NCBI RefSeq assembly: GCF_900149695.1
Contig: NZ_LT703004.1
Location: 1 to 64,000 of the forward strand
Source: Anderseniella sp. Alg231-50
GTDB lineage: Bacteria > Pseudomonadota > Alphaproteobacteria > Rhizobiales > Aestuariivirgaceae
Direction of reading: 5' to 3'
DNA length: 64,000 nt
Shown here: in pieces, positions 16,883 to 26,167 of the stretch
Layout of the letters: each line of letters starts with the position of its first letter
How positions within the stretch are numbered: the first letter of the stretch is position 1
The notes under the pieces: generated by a model
Told to the model about the DNA's origin: nothing
Databases searched by the model: none
What the model saw: the letters and a program-made list of their open reading frames with translations, nothing else
Position numbers and translations under genes: made by a program

Positions 16883-17797
16883 TTACGATGCGACATAAGC
16901 AAAGGCAGAGCCTTTGCGTTCGACATAGCCGGTGCCGGGATGCGGCAGGTGATAACCGATGATCTGCATTTTCTCCGCAGCCATCCGATCCAGCAGCATC
17001 TTGCGCGCCTTGACGCCCTGCGCCGCGTCGCTGTCTGTGCCCATCTGCCAATCCGGATTTGAGAACGAGTATAACGGGTTGGTGATGACATCGCCGATGA
17101 CCATCACGCTGTCGCTGCCCTGCTGGATATGAAAGGATGTGTGCCCCGGTGTATGGCCTGCCGTATCGACCGCTGCGATGCCGGGCAGAACTTCCTCACC
17201 CGCCTTGAATTTGGAGCACTTGTCTTCAATGGCCGCCATATTGCGCCGCGCACCAACAGCAAACGACTGCCTGTTTTCAGGCACCTTGTTGACGGTTTCC
17301 GGGTTGAACCAGTAATCCCATTCCGGTGCCGACATCAGGTACTCGGCATTGCCGAACGCCAGTTCGTCGAAGTCGTCCAGCACGCCCCAGATATGGTCGG
17401 GATGGGCATGGGTGAACACAACATGGGTCACGTCATCCGCCGCGATACCTGCAGTCTCCAGCGCCTCGCCCAGCTTGCCGGCACTTGGCATGAAGTTCGG
17501 CCCGGACCCGACATCAAACAGCACCGTCCGGTCGCCATCCCGGTACAGCGTCAGATTGAGCGATGAGCGAACCACATCCTTGGGAAGGTTGTTGGCCGCC
17601 AGGAAAGTTGCCCGTTCAGCTTCCGGAACACGTCCCAGTATCATGCCGGTCGGCAGCTCAAGATGACCGTCGCTGACAATATCGACGGTCCCCTGGCCAA
17701 CCGGGAATGAGGCTTTCGAAAACACCGGCGTGTGCAACGCAGGCAGTGCCACACCGGCGGCAAAGGTTGTGGCCAGGAACTCTCGACGATCAAGCAT
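16883..17797 (-). CDS. Tat-exported metallo-beta-lactamase-fold hydrolase
   Basis: The 304-residue protein has a twin-arginine-like leader (DRREFLATT). It keeps the full zinc motif THAHPDH (about residues 129-135) plus AGHTPGH, an aspartate in VIGDV and a C-terminal histidine in YHLPHPG. It is an active-looking periplasmic hydrolase. Persulfide dioxygenases and lactonases share this fold, and the substrate cannot be told from sequence. It pairs with the degenerate MBL protein downstream, and an operator-like element lies just upstream. Confidence 0.85.
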   Translation of the reverse strand: MLDRREFLATTFAAGVALPALHTPVFSKASFPVGQGTVDIVSDGHLELPTGMILGRVPEAERATFLAANNLPKDVVRSSLNLTLYRDGDRTVLFDVGSGPNFMPSAGKLGEALETAGIAADDVTHVVFTHAHPDHIWGVLDDFDELAFGNAEYLMSAPEWDYWFNPETVNKVPENRQSFAVGARRNMAAIEDKCSKFKAGEEVLPGIAAVDTAGHTPGHTSFHIQQGSDSVMVIGDVITNPLYSFSNPDWQMGTDSDAAQGVKARKMLLDRMAAEKMQIIGYHLPHPGTGYVERKGSAFAYVAS

Positions 17798-17813
17798 GAT
17801 TCAGACTCCAAAC

Positions 17814-17829
17814 ATATAAATTTATGAAT
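17814..17829. promoter_or_regulatory. Possible weak SoxR operator upstream of the MBL pair
   Basis: ATATAAATTTATGAAT keeps one GAAT half-site and the 8-nt spacing of the sox operators, but has ATAT in place of ATTC. It lies 17 nt upstream of the MBL gene start in an AT-rich stretch unlike its surroundings. If real, it extends the SoxR regulon to the MBL pair. Confidence 0.35.
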
Positions 17830-17900
17830 ATGTTATCCGCCCTTGATGGCAATTGCTAGGGCATCATGCTGAAATTGTCAGATAACGGGATAGCCGCAGT

Positions 17901-18386
17901 TCACTGACCTGTCCGGCTTTCCAGTTCACTGGCAAAACCATCTATATCATCAGTGAACTTTCCCGCCGAGACCTGAGCGCTGCTGAACGTCAGACTTGCT
18001 TCAACCGGCACCGGCAGCATCGCCGCGAGTTCATCGATACAGGTTTGTGGCGGCGAATGGCCACCGTGGGTCAGGAAAACCGCGACCCGCGCGGGAAGGT
18101 CAGGCTTGCGGGCAAGCAATGCCCTGACCGGCAATGCGGGATGACTTGTCCACACCGGTGTCCCGATCAGCACCAGGTCATATTGTTCAGCGGCAAATTC
18201 CGCCATCTCGATTTCAGGCAGGTTGCCTCGGACACTGTCATAACCTGCCTGCAGGTACCGCAGCAGACCGCCTGTGTATCTGTCGCAGCCGATTTCGCGC
18301 TTGTCAGCGTCCAGCCGGTTGGCCAATGCACTGGCAATAGTGGCCGTGGTCCCGGTGCGGGAGTAGTAGATAATCAATGTACGCAA
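17901..18386 (-). CDS. Flavodoxin-domain protein
   Basis: The 161-residue cytoplasmic protein starts with the flavodoxin FMN phosphate loop YYSRTGTTATIA and continues with LIGTPVWTSHPA and FLTHGGH motifs. It resembles flavodoxin-like quinone or FMN reductases. The start is TTG 18386 with AAGGA upstream; no ATG fits. It lies 47 nt downstream of the nitroreductase gene on the same strand, so the two flavin proteins may be co-transcribed. No specific role in sulfur oxidation is established. Confidence 0.82.
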   Translation of the reverse strand: MRTLIIYYSRTGTTATIASALANRLDADKREIGCDRYTGGLLRYLQAGYDSVRGNLPEIEMAEFAAEQYDLVLIGTPVWTSHPALPVRALLARKPDLPARVAVFLTHGGHSPPQTCIDELAAMLPVPVEASLTFSSAQVSAGKFTDDIDGFASELESRTGQ

Positions 18387-18433
18387 CTTGATGGTTCCTT
18401 TGTTTGAACAAAGTGGCGAACAACCGTTTGCCG

Positions 18434-19528
18434 CTAGACAATCACCTCATCAACCGGCCGTCGAAGTGACCTGGGCATCGCAGGCGCATAGCCATAGCGG
18501 ACCACAAGGTCTGCCCGCTTGCCTGCAATACCCAGTAACTGCGCGAACTCAGCCCGGACAGCAGGCACGTCGACAAGCTGGTTGACAAAAGCATGCCTGA
18601 TGCCAAGCGCCGTCGCCTGCAGCGCAAAACGCTGGTAACAGCGCCCTGACTGTACCCAGTGAGCCTTGTCATCTTTCTCGGTCACGAAAACTGCTAGGCC
18701 TGAAGACGACCTGACCTGCTTGGCCAGCTTGTCGTTTTCGGAGTCCGCCGAGAACAGCAGATCAAACATGATGCGCCCCAGAAATGGCGGCAGTGATGGA
18801 TTGCCGGTGCACGCACTGTACAACCCGTCCCGGGTTTCGGCCGCCTGTGAGCCATTGAAGCGAAGCCAGTGTTTCAGTTCCTCAGCAAATTTCGCATCAT
18901 TGACCTGAACGGTATTTGCTGTGATGGCCAGCGCCAGCAACTGCTCAATCCTGTCCCGGTCAGGAATGATGATCAGCCTGCACCCTTGCATTCCGGCTGC
19001 CTTTTCCAGTTGCCTGATGTCGTCTTGCCCGACCTGCCGGCCATCATATTCGGAGCGCGTGCACTGCCGCTCCACGATGGCATCGAACAACTCATCGCGG
19101 CCTGTGTTTCCGGCAGCCAGGTTTACTTCGACCGACCCGTTTCCATCCGGGTTGAAGGCAACCGACGTGCTCCTGCCGGCAGCCATGGCTGCAAGCGACA
19201 GGTTCTCAGCCGCACACCCGAGGCTGGCATAGAGATGATGGTTGTCAGGGTCCGCAGCAGGCGTTGCGCGTTTCATGTCCGGTCGGATGATCACGGTCTC
19301 CCCGGCTTGCGAGAACAGCCAGGGCTGGGTGTTGTGACTGTTGGCGGCCAGGGTCGCGTAGTGAACGAGATAGTTGAACTCACCGGCCTGCGACGGGGAA
19401 ATTGCGCTCCAGGTTTCCAGCACTGCGTCCCGGTAGGCCGGACCGGCCCTGGTCAGCATATGGTATGCGGCACCGGCCGTAACCGCCGCCGCGCCGGTAC
19501 CAATGACAACGTTTCTGCGTGTAACCAT
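18434..19528 (-). CDS. Acg-family nitroreductase-like FMN oxidoreductase, Tat leader
   Basis: The 364-residue protein has an N-terminal twin-arginine-like leader (TRRNVVIGTGAAAVTAGAA). Nitroreductase-fold segments follow (HYATLAANSHNTQPWLF, the FMN-binding stretch, and LVVRYGYA at the end). The length matches the Acg/TM nitroreductase group with two half-domains in one chain. An exported flavoprotein beside a sox cluster could act in periplasmic redox balance; the substrate is unknown. It is the first gene of the left-reading run that leads into the flavodoxin. Confidence 0.78.
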   Translation of the reverse strand: MVTRRNVVIGTGAAAVTAGAAYHMLTRAGPAYRDAVLETWSAISPSQAGEFNYLVHYATLAANSHNTQPWLFSQAGETVIIRPDMKRATPAADPDNHHLYASLGCAAENLSLAAMAAGRSTSVAFNPDGNGSVEVNLAAGNTGRDELFDAIVERQCTRSEYDGRQVGQDDIRQLEKAAGMQGCRLIIIPDRDRIEQLLALAITANTVQVNDAKFAEELKHWLRFNGSQAAETRDGLYSACTGNPSLPPFLGRIMFDLLFSADSENDKLAKQVRSSSGLAVFVTEKDDKAHWVQSGRCYQRFALQATALGIRHAFVNQLVDVPAVRAEFAQLLGIAGKRADLVVRYGYAPAMPRSLRRPVDEVIV

Positions 19529-19655
19529 CAGATGCCACCTTTTGCCGGTTCTGATGATGTCAGTTTACCGCGATGTCACAGACATGGCCTTGCGCAAAAT
19601 CAAATCGCCTCGGATGGGCCCTATCACGTCACCGGAAACAAGGATGGTGGAGACT

Positions 19656-22097
19656 TCAGGATTTCACGCGCTCGGCGGCCGGGTCATACAACGGACCAAG
19701 ATGCAACTGCGCCGGCACACGTTCGGTCGCCACCACCAGTTCGTAGCTGCCCTGCAGCAGCCAGTCATTGTCGACTCCTTCCTGGTTGCGGACATAGCCA
19801 AGGCCGACGGGCTTGCCCACCGTATGACCGAAACCGCCGCTGCTCAGATACCCGGCGAATTCACCGTCGCGCAAGATGGTTTCACGGCCCAGCAGGACCA
19901 CGTCCGGATCATCAACCGTGAAGCAGACGAGCTTCTTGCCCAGACGCTGATTGGCAACGCGTTCACACGCTGCCCTGCCCATGAAATCCATTTCCGACTT
20001 CAGCTTCACCGCCCAGCCGAGGCCCGCCTCAAACGGCGTATCGTTCGGGGTGATGTCGGAACTCCAGGCGCGGTAGCCTTTTTCCAGCCGCAATGACTCC
20101 AGGGCGCGATAGCCGACCGGGCGCACGCCGAAAGGTGCACCTGCGGCCATCAATGCATCAAACACCTCACCCGTGGCAGCAATAGGCACATGCAGTTCCC
20201 AACCCAGTTCACCGACATAGGTAACCCGCAATGCGCGAACCTCATGCCCTGCAAGGTCAATCTCGCGAACATGGCCAAACGGGAATGCCTGATTGGAAAC
20301 ATCGTGCTCCGTGACGGTTGACAGAACATCACGTGCGCGCGGGCCCATGAGCGACAGGGTTCCCCACTCCTCCGTGACGTCTTCAAGCGCCGCGTCGCAG
20401 CCTTCAGGCATGTGATCCCGGATCCAGGATGCATCATGGGTGCGGAATCCGGTGCCGGTGACAATGTAGAAGCGGTTTTCAGCCAGTTGCGCGACTGTCA
20501 GGTCGCACTCGATGCCGCCGCGCGAGTTCAGCATCTGGGTGTAGGTCAGTCGACCCGGCGCCTTAGTGACATTGTTGGCGCAGATCCAGTCAAGGGCTGC
20601 GGTTGCACCGGGCCCTGCCAGTTCATATTTGGCGAACGAAGACTGGTCGAAAATTCCCGCGCTTTCACGCACCAGCCGGTGTTCTTCCGCCACCGGCTCA
20701 AACCAGTTCTGGTGTCCCATGGAATAGACGTCGCGCTGGTCCATACCGTCCGGCGCAAACCAGTTGGGCCGCTCCCATCCGAGCTTGGAACCGAACACGG
20801 CACGGTGCTGTTTCAGGCGCTCATACAAGGGTGAAATGATGCGCGGGCGCCCGGATGCATATTCCTCATGCGGGAAACCGATCGTATAGTGTTTGCCATA
20901 AGCTTCCAGCGTGCGTCCGCACACCCAGTCGCGGTCCTCATGCAGGCCGGAAAACCTTCGGATGTCCACCACCCAAAGGTCCATAGGCGCCTCACCGGAC
21001 ACTACCCATTGCGCCAGCACCCAGCCTGCTCCGCCGCCAGACGCGATACCGAATGCATTAAAGCCTGCACCAACAAACATGTTGGCGCACTCAGGGGCAG
21101 ACCCCAGAATGAAATTGCCGTCGGGCGTAAAGCTTTCCGGCCCGTTGATCATCTGCTTGATGCCAGCCGTTTCAAGCGCCGGCATGCGTGCCACGGCCTG
21201 TTCCAGGTGCTGTTCGAAATGCTCCCAGTCGTCGTCAAACAGCTGGAACTGGAAATCATCCGGCACATTCCCGGTGGTCCAGGCAATCGGGTTATGTTCG
21301 TAACCGCCCATAACCAGCCCGCCGACCTCTTCCTTGTAATAGGTGAAACGGTCGGGATCGCGGATGGTGGCGGCATCGGTTGCCAGCCCGTCGATCTTTT
21401 CGGTGATGATGTACTGATGTTTTACCGGCTGCAGCGGTACATTTATGCCTGCCATTGCACCAACCTGCCGGGCCCACTGGCCGCCGCAGTTTACAACCTT
21501 CTCGCATTTGATGATGCCGTCGGTTGTCTCGACAGCGACAATACGATCGCCGTCCATCTGAAATCCGGTGACCCGCACGCCTTCGATGAGGTTTGCACCA
21601 TGCATGCGCGCGCCCTTGGCCAGCGACTGGGTAATGTCGGACGGACTGGCCTGACCGTCGGTCGGCAGCCAGCTTGCGCCAACCAGGTCATCAACCTGCA
21701 TCAGCGGCCACAGCTTTTTCACCTCCTCCGGCGAGATCAGGTGCATGTCCATGCCGAAACTGCCGGCGGTGGTAGCGAGGCGCTTGTACTCGATCCAGCG
21801 GTCTTCATTGCAGGCAAGCCGCAGGCACCCGGTCATCTTCCAGCCGGTTTCCAGTCCGGTTTCTTCCTTCAAGCTCTTGTACAGGTCGACGGAGTATTTC
21901 AGGACCTGGGTAATCGAGGCCGACGACCGCAACTGCCCGACAAGACCGGCTGCGTGCCAGGTGGAACCTGACGTGAGCTGGCCCTGCTCAAGCAGGACCA
22001 CGTCGGCCTTGTGATCACGGGCAAGATGATAAGCGGTCGAGCAGCCGATGATGCCGCCTCCGATGACCACGATTTCAGCATGTGTCGGGACCGGCAT
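19656..22097 (-). CDS. Dimethylglycine/sarcosine dehydrogenase-like FAD and folate protein
   Basis: The 813-residue protein has an N-terminal DAO-type FAD domain (VVIGGGIIGCSTAYHLA). It carries the histidine of the covalent-FAD motif in STWHAAGL, then an FAO_M linker, then GcvT folate-binding and C-terminal barrel domains from about residue 430. Such enzymes demethylate dimethylglycine or sarcosine and pass the methyl carbon to tetrahydrofolate. It is the last gene of a five-gene operon, 6 nt after the phosphotransferase gene, together with a quaternary-amine importer. Which N-methyl compound it uses cannot be fixed from sequence. Confidence 0.88.
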   Translation of the reverse strand: MPVPTHAEIVVIGGGIIGCSTAYHLARDHKADVVLLEQGQLTSGSTWHAAGLVGQLRSSASITQVLKYSVDLYKSLKEETGLETGWKMTGCLRLACNEDRWIEYKRLATTAGSFGMDMHLISPEEVKKLWPLMQVDDLVGASWLPTDGQASPSDITQSLAKGARMHGANLIEGVRVTGFQMDGDRIVAVETTDGIIKCEKVVNCGGQWARQVGAMAGINVPLQPVKHQYIITEKIDGLATDAATIRDPDRFTYYKEEVGGLVMGGYEHNPIAWTTGNVPDDFQFQLFDDDWEHFEQHLEQAVARMPALETAGIKQMINGPESFTPDGNFILGSAPECANMFVGAGFNAFGIASGGGAGWVLAQWVVSGEAPMDLWVVDIRRFSGLHEDRDWVCGRTLEAYGKHYTIGFPHEEYASGRPRIISPLYERLKQHRAVFGSKLGWERPNWFAPDGMDQRDVYSMGHQNWFEPVAEEHRLVRESAGIFDQSSFAKYELAGPGATAALDWICANNVTKAPGRLTYTQMLNSRGGIECDLTVAQLAENRFYIVTGTGFRTHDASWIRDHMPEGCDAALEDVTEEWGTLSLMGPRARDVLSTVTEHDVSNQAFPFGHVREIDLAGHEVRALRVTYVGELGWELHVPIAATGEVFDALMAAGAPFGVRPVGYRALESLRLEKGYRAWSSDITPNDTPFEAGLGWAVKLKSEMDFMGRAACERVANQRLGKKLVCFTVDDPDVVLLGRETILRDGEFAGYLSSGGFGHTVGKPVGLGYVRNQEGVDNDWLLQGSYELVVATERVPAQLHLGPLYDPAAERVKS

Positions 22098-22103
22098 CTG
22101 TCG

Positions 22104-22997
22104 TCAAACCTTTCCATAGGCAGTCTGATAGGCAACAAGGCTGCGCCCCAGCCTTTCAAGGTTTTCGGTCGTGTAGGCAACATAATCGACGCCTGGCGCG
22201 TTCAGGTGAAGTTCCGACACCATGCTCCACATGGCTTCGCGCAGCAGCGACGCGCACTGCATTGCGGCATGGCTTTGCAAAAGTGCCGCATCCGGTATCC
22301 GGCCCACATAGCGGGTCAGGAATTCTTCCGTCTGGTCCTGGTCGAAGCCTGCATTCGACGTCACGCCGGCAAGATCAAACATGGGCGTGCCGAAGCCTGC
22401 ATATTCGAAATCGATCAGCCACAGACGTGAGCCGTCATGGATGAAGTTTGCGGGCAGCAGATCATGGTGCCCATACACAACCGGCATCGGCGCCTGCACC
22501 TTTTCCAGCGCTTCGGCAAGCTCCAGGTATCGGGGCAGCTTGTCATTCATCCGGCTGTTGCCCGCCGCAAGCGTCTTGGCGTAGTCGCGGATGACATGGA
22601 ACACCCAGAATATGAACCCTGCCCCGCTGACATGCGGCGCCATGGTGTCGTGAAATTTCCGCAGCAGCCGGGCAATTTCCTCGGCATTGGCCTGAACGTC
22701 CGCCTCGTCATAGGTCTTGCCGTCAATAAACCGCGAAACCATTACACCGGGTTCTGCATGCACCAGTTCCGGCGCGAAGCCCGCCGCGTGAGCAGCGCGC
22801 GTGGCCATGACTTCGCGGTCGCGATAGACATGATGAAACGGGAAATCCTGACCGAAGCGGACGACATAGCGCTGGCCGGCATCGGACACGACGAAACTCT
22901 CATTGCTCAGCCCGCCATGCAGAGGCGAAATGTCGACGGCTCCCTGCCAGACAGGCAATGCCTGTATTCGGGTTTCCTGGGAAGTGGATTGTGTCAT
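22104..22997 (-). CDS. Choline-kinase-like phosphotransferase (APH fold)
   Basis: The 297-residue protein uses ATG 22997, placed 4 nt after the permease stop; the longer open frame to 23126 overlaps that gene. It has an N-terminal nucleotide-binding lobe (GGLSNESFVV), the Brenner motif GHHDLLPANF and the DFEYAG metal-binding loop of choline/ethanolamine kinases and aminoglycoside phosphotransferases. Placed between a quaternary-amine importer and a dimethylglycine-dehydrogenase-like enzyme, it may phosphorylate an imported amino alcohol. Paralogous to the protein at 28046. Confidence 0.85.
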   Translation of the reverse strand: MTQSTSQETRIQALPVWQGAVDISPLHGGLSNESFVVSDAGQRYVVRFGQDFPFHHVYRDREVMATRAAHAAGFAPELVHAEPGVMVSRFIDGKTYDEADVQANAEEIARLLRKFHDTMAPHVSGAGFIFWVFHVIRDYAKTLAAGNSRMNDKLPRYLELAEALEKVQAPMPVVYGHHDLLPANFIHDGSRLWLIDFEYAGFGTPMFDLAGVTSNAGFDQDQTEEFLTRYVGRIPDAALLQSHAAMQCASLLREAMWSMVSELHLNAPGVDYVAYTTENLERLGRSLVAYQTAYGKV

Positions 22998-23001
22998 CGG
23001 C

Positions 23002-24990
23002 CTATCCAAGTCTGGCGCGGGTGCGCGCGCTCCAGGCGTTGAACAATCGGTCGGCGGTAATGCCGATGAAGGCAATCGCGAGTCCGGCGACAATACCGCG
23101 ACCGGCGTCGGCCTTTGACAACGCAATGAAAACTTCCTGCCCGAGATCGCGGGTGCCGATCATGGCGCAGATGATGATCATGGCCAGCGCCATCAGGATG
23201 GTCTGATTGATGCCCAGCATGATTTCCGGCAGGGCGACCGGCAACTGAACCCTGAAGAAGGTTTGCGTCCTGGTGCACCCGGACACCTTTGCCGCCTCGA
23301 TCAGCGAAGGCGGCACCTGGCGAATACCATGGTTGGTGTAGCGGATGGCAGGCACGATCGCGAAGGCGACCGTCGCAATCATCGCCGTCACATCGCCAAT
23401 GCGGAACAACATCACCACCGGAATTATGAAACAGAACGACGGCATGGTCTGAAGCGTGTCGATGATCGGCGTCAGGAAGCGTTCAAACCGATCACTGCGT
23501 GATGCCATCAAGCCTAGCGGGATACCGAAGAGACAGGCGACAAACGCCGAGATACCGCACAGATACACGGTGGCCATCGTCTTTTCCCACAGGCCGGTGG
23601 CTGCGCAAAATGTTGTCAGCGCGGCAACCGTCGCGGCCAGCCGCCAGCCGCCAAGCTGGAAGCCAGCCAGCCCCAGAAGAAACACCGCGCCGAGCCAGGG
23701 AAAACCCTCGCAGAATGCACGCAGCGGGTTCAGCACATAGAGAATGAGGGTGACGCGAAACGCTTCGATGACGTCAAACCAGTTGATCGTCACCCAGGTC
23801 ACGGCGTCTTTCCAGGCGCGGGCGGTCGAAATGGTGATCTCGGCGGGCACCTTGGCAAAGGCCGGTATCGCAAGTGACAAAACAGTGGTCACCAGCAGGG
23901 CTGCAATCGCCAGCACCAGATTGGGATAGCGCTGGTAGAAGCTGCGGACTTCGTCATCCTGGTGCACATGGCCGCGCGCCTGCTTGGCCGCCATCGCCTG
24001 GCTCAAACGGTCGAGCGCAATGGCGATGGCAACAATGGCCAGTCCAGCCTCCATGGCGTTGCCGACCTTGAGCGCGCGCAAGGCCAGCAGCACGTCATAA
24101 CCCAGTCCCCCTGCCCCGATCATCGAGGAGATGATAACCATGTTGAGCGCCAGCATGATCACCTGATTGACCCCGACCATGAGCGTCGGCCGGGCCGAAG
24201 GCAATTGAACCCGCCACAGTTTCTGGCGTGTCGTGCACCCGGCCATTTCACTGAAATCGGAAATTTCCGACGGTATCCGGGACAGGCCCAGCATGGTCGC
24301 GCGCACCATGGGCGGCGTGGCAAAGATGGCGGTTGCCATCATGGCTGAAACCGGCGAATTGCCGAACAGCAGCAACATCGGGATCAGGTAGGCAAAAGTC
24401 GGCATCGTCTGCATCAGGTCAAGCGCCGGCGACACCATGAAGCGTTCCGCCCAGGGCTTGCGCCAGGCCCAGATGCCGACGAACAGGCCGGTCAGGATAC
24501 AAAACGGCACGGCGATGGCGATCAGGCCGAGGGTCAGCATGGAACTGGTCCACTTGCCGAACAGCGCAACGTAGAGAAAACATCCGCCGGTCAGCAGGCC
24601 CAGCCTGAGACCACCGGCGGCACGGCCGGCCAGGAACGCCACGATCACCACGCCGACCCATGACAGCCGCGGCAATGTCCAGGCTTCAGCGCCATGGCCA
24701 AACTTGAACCCTTTCGCCAGCAAATCCAGCGCGAAGCTGAGCGGCACGTTCAATGTGGCGGTGATCGACCGGGTGAACCAGGTCAGGTTCTCCCGCAACC
24801 AGTTCATGATGGCGCTGATCCAGTCTGCAAACGGGATAACGCGGTCAGCCGGATATTCAACGGCAGCCGGAAACATTTCGCGCCCGTAGTGCAACATCAG
24901 CACTGTCGCCAGCGCGGCAACCCAGACCAGGGCCCATCCGCCGAAACCCCGACTGTCATCGCGTTGAATGTTCTGGGTTACGGTACTCAC
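23002..24990 (-). CDS. Fused double ProW-type permease for quaternary amines
   Basis: The 662-residue protein contains two complete binding-protein-dependent permease domains in one chain, each with its coupling-loop region (SEMAGCTTRQKLWRVQLPSA and AAKVSGCTRTQTFFRVQLPV). ProW/OpuAB-type transporters usually have one domain that dimerises, so this is a built-in dimer. It overlaps the ATPase gene by 4 nt (ATGA). Substrates of the family include glycine betaine, choline, carnitine and proline betaine. Confidence 0.92.
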   Translation of the reverse strand: MSTVTQNIQRDDSRGFGGWALVWVAALATVLMLHYGREMFPAAVEYPADRVIPFADWISAIMNWLRENLTWFTRSITATLNVPLSFALDLLAKGFKFGHGAEAWTLPRLSWVGVVIVAFLAGRAAGGLRLGLLTGGCFLYVALFGKWTSSMLTLGLIAIAVPFCILTGLFVGIWAWRKPWAERFMVSPALDLMQTMPTFAYLIPMLLLFGNSPVSAMMATAIFATPPMVRATMLGLSRIPSEISDFSEMAGCTTRQKLWRVQLPSARPTLMVGVNQVIMLALNMVIISSMIGAGGLGYDVLLALRALKVGNAMEAGLAIVAIAIALDRLSQAMAAKQARGHVHQDDEVRSFYQRYPNLVLAIAALLVTTVLSLAIPAFAKVPAEITISTARAWKDAVTWVTINWFDVIEAFRVTLILYVLNPLRAFCEGFPWLGAVFLLGLAGFQLGGWRLAATVAALTTFCAATGLWEKTMATVYLCGISAFVACLFGIPLGLMASRSDRFERFLTPIIDTLQTMPSFCFIIPVVMLFRIGDVTAMIATVAFAIVPAIRYTNHGIRQVPPSLIEAAKVSGCTRTQTFFRVQLPVALPEIMLGINQTILMALAMIIICAMIGTRDLGQEVFIALSKADAGRGIVAGLAIAFIGITADRLFNAWSARTRARLG

Positions 24991-26075
24991 GGGCTGGCTG
25001 TGCTCCGGTCAATCCCGGCCAACAGGTCGATGACCGCCTGCGGATGGACTTCACCAATAGGCTTGCCGGACCCGTTGACGACAGCAAAAGGTTTTCCGGC
25101 GGATACGATCTCGGCTGAAAAACTCGACACCTTGGCATCCGGAGACACCGTTCCTGCGCACTTTGCCCGGCCCGGCTTCTGCATCAGGCTCCTGGCCGAC
25201 ATCACCTTGGCGCGCTGAACGTCGCGGGTGAACTCCGCCACGTACTCGGTTGCCGGGTTGGTAACCAGCTGTTCCGGTGTCCCGACCTGGATGATCTCGC
25301 CGTCCTTCATGATGGCAATGCGGTCCGCCAGGCGGATGGCCTCGTCAAAATCATGGGTGATGAACACGATGGTCTTTTTCAGCACGCCCTGCAAGCGGAT
25401 CAGTTCGTCCTGCATCTCACGGCGTATCAGCGGATCAAGCGCGGAAAACGGTTCGTCCAGGAACCAGATCTCCGGATTGGTCGCGAGAGAACGCGCAATG
25501 CCGACACGCTGCTGCTGGCCGCCAGACAATTCACGCGGATAAAAATGTTCACGCCCGCTCAGGCCGACAAGATCAACCATTTCGCGCGCGCGGGCTTCGC
25601 GCTTTTCACGGTCCATGCCCTGGATCGACAGCGGAAAGGCAATGTTGTTGAGAACCGACAGATGCGGCAGAAGCGCAAAGTGCTGGAACACCATGCCCAT
25701 CCGGTGCCGGCGCAGTTCTATGAGTTCTTCGGTGGAGATCGACAGCAGGTCCTTGCCTTCGAACTCAACCTTGCCATAGGTCGGCTCGATCAGCCGCGAC
25801 ATGCAGCGCACCAGTGTGGACTTGCCGGAGCCTGACAGTCCCATGATGATGAAAATCTCGCCCTGGCGGACTTCAAGGTCTGCACTGCGCACAGCCCCGA
25901 TCAGGTTGGCGGATGTCAGATCCGACGCGCTCGCGCTGCCGCCGTACTTCGAAATGAACTCATCCGCACCAACGCCAAAAACCTTCCAGACATTTCGGCA
26001 CGCCAGTTTCACCGGGCGCTGTAAATCTCCATTGGAAGCTGTATTCCCCTGCTGGTCTGGAGAATGACGTGCCAT
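24987..26075 (-). CDS. ProV-type ATPase of the quaternary-amine ABC importer
   Basis: The 362-residue ATPase has Walker A GLSGSGKST, signature LSGGQQQRVGIAR, Walker B IWFLDEPFSALD and the H-loop histidine in FITHDFDEA. The N-terminal helix-rich extension (KVFGVGADEF) and a C-terminal CBS-like region after residue 280 are typical of ProV/OpuAA. It lies 92 nt after the binding-protein gene, with a strong hairpin in the gap, and is coupled to the permease by a 4-nt overlap. Confidence 0.94.
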   Translation of the reverse strand: MARHSPDQQGNTASNGDLQRPVKLACRNVWKVFGVGADEFISKYGGSASASDLTSANLIGAVRSADLEVRQGEIFIIMGLSGSGKSTLVRCMSRLIEPTYGKVEFEGKDLLSISTEELIELRRHRMGMVFQHFALLPHLSVLNNIAFPLSIQGMDREKREARAREMVDLVGLSGREHFYPRELSGGQQQRVGIARSLATNPEIWFLDEPFSALDPLIRREMQDELIRLQGVLKKTIVFITHDFDEAIRLADRIAIMKDGEIIQVGTPEQLVTNPATEYVAEFTRDVQRAKVMSARSLMQKPGRAKCAGTVSPDAKVSSFSAEIVSAGKPFAVVNGSGKPIGEVHPQAVIDLLAGIDRSTASP

Positions 26076-26114
26076 GCGCGTGATATCCCGTGTTGCCGTC
26101 TGATTACAAAGTGC

Positions 26115-26148
26115 GACCCGATCCGGCGCGTTTTTCCCGGATCGGGTC
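26115..26148 (-). other. Intercistronic hairpin after the binding-protein gene
   Basis: A perfect 12-bp stem (arms 26115-26126 and 26137-26148, GACCCGATCCGG and its complement) with a 10-nt loop lies between the ProX and ProV genes. No clear T-run follows on the minus strand. Such structures often protect the abundant binding-protein message and lower expression of the downstream ATPase and permease. Confidence 0.6.
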
Positions 26149-26167
26149 GGTGTTCAGGTAACTGTTG

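Noticed and set aside
16867-17091. 75-residue N-terminal extension of the SoxH-like protein
   Set aside because: It lies antisense-free but inside the 3' end of the neighbouring MBL gene in another frame, is rich in Arg, and the signal peptide begins only at ATG 16866.
18869-19921. 350-residue plus-strand ORF across the nitroreductase gene
   Set aside because: It is antisense to the Acg-type gene and runs into the 3' end of the dimethylglycine-dehydrogenase-like gene; no recognisable motif.
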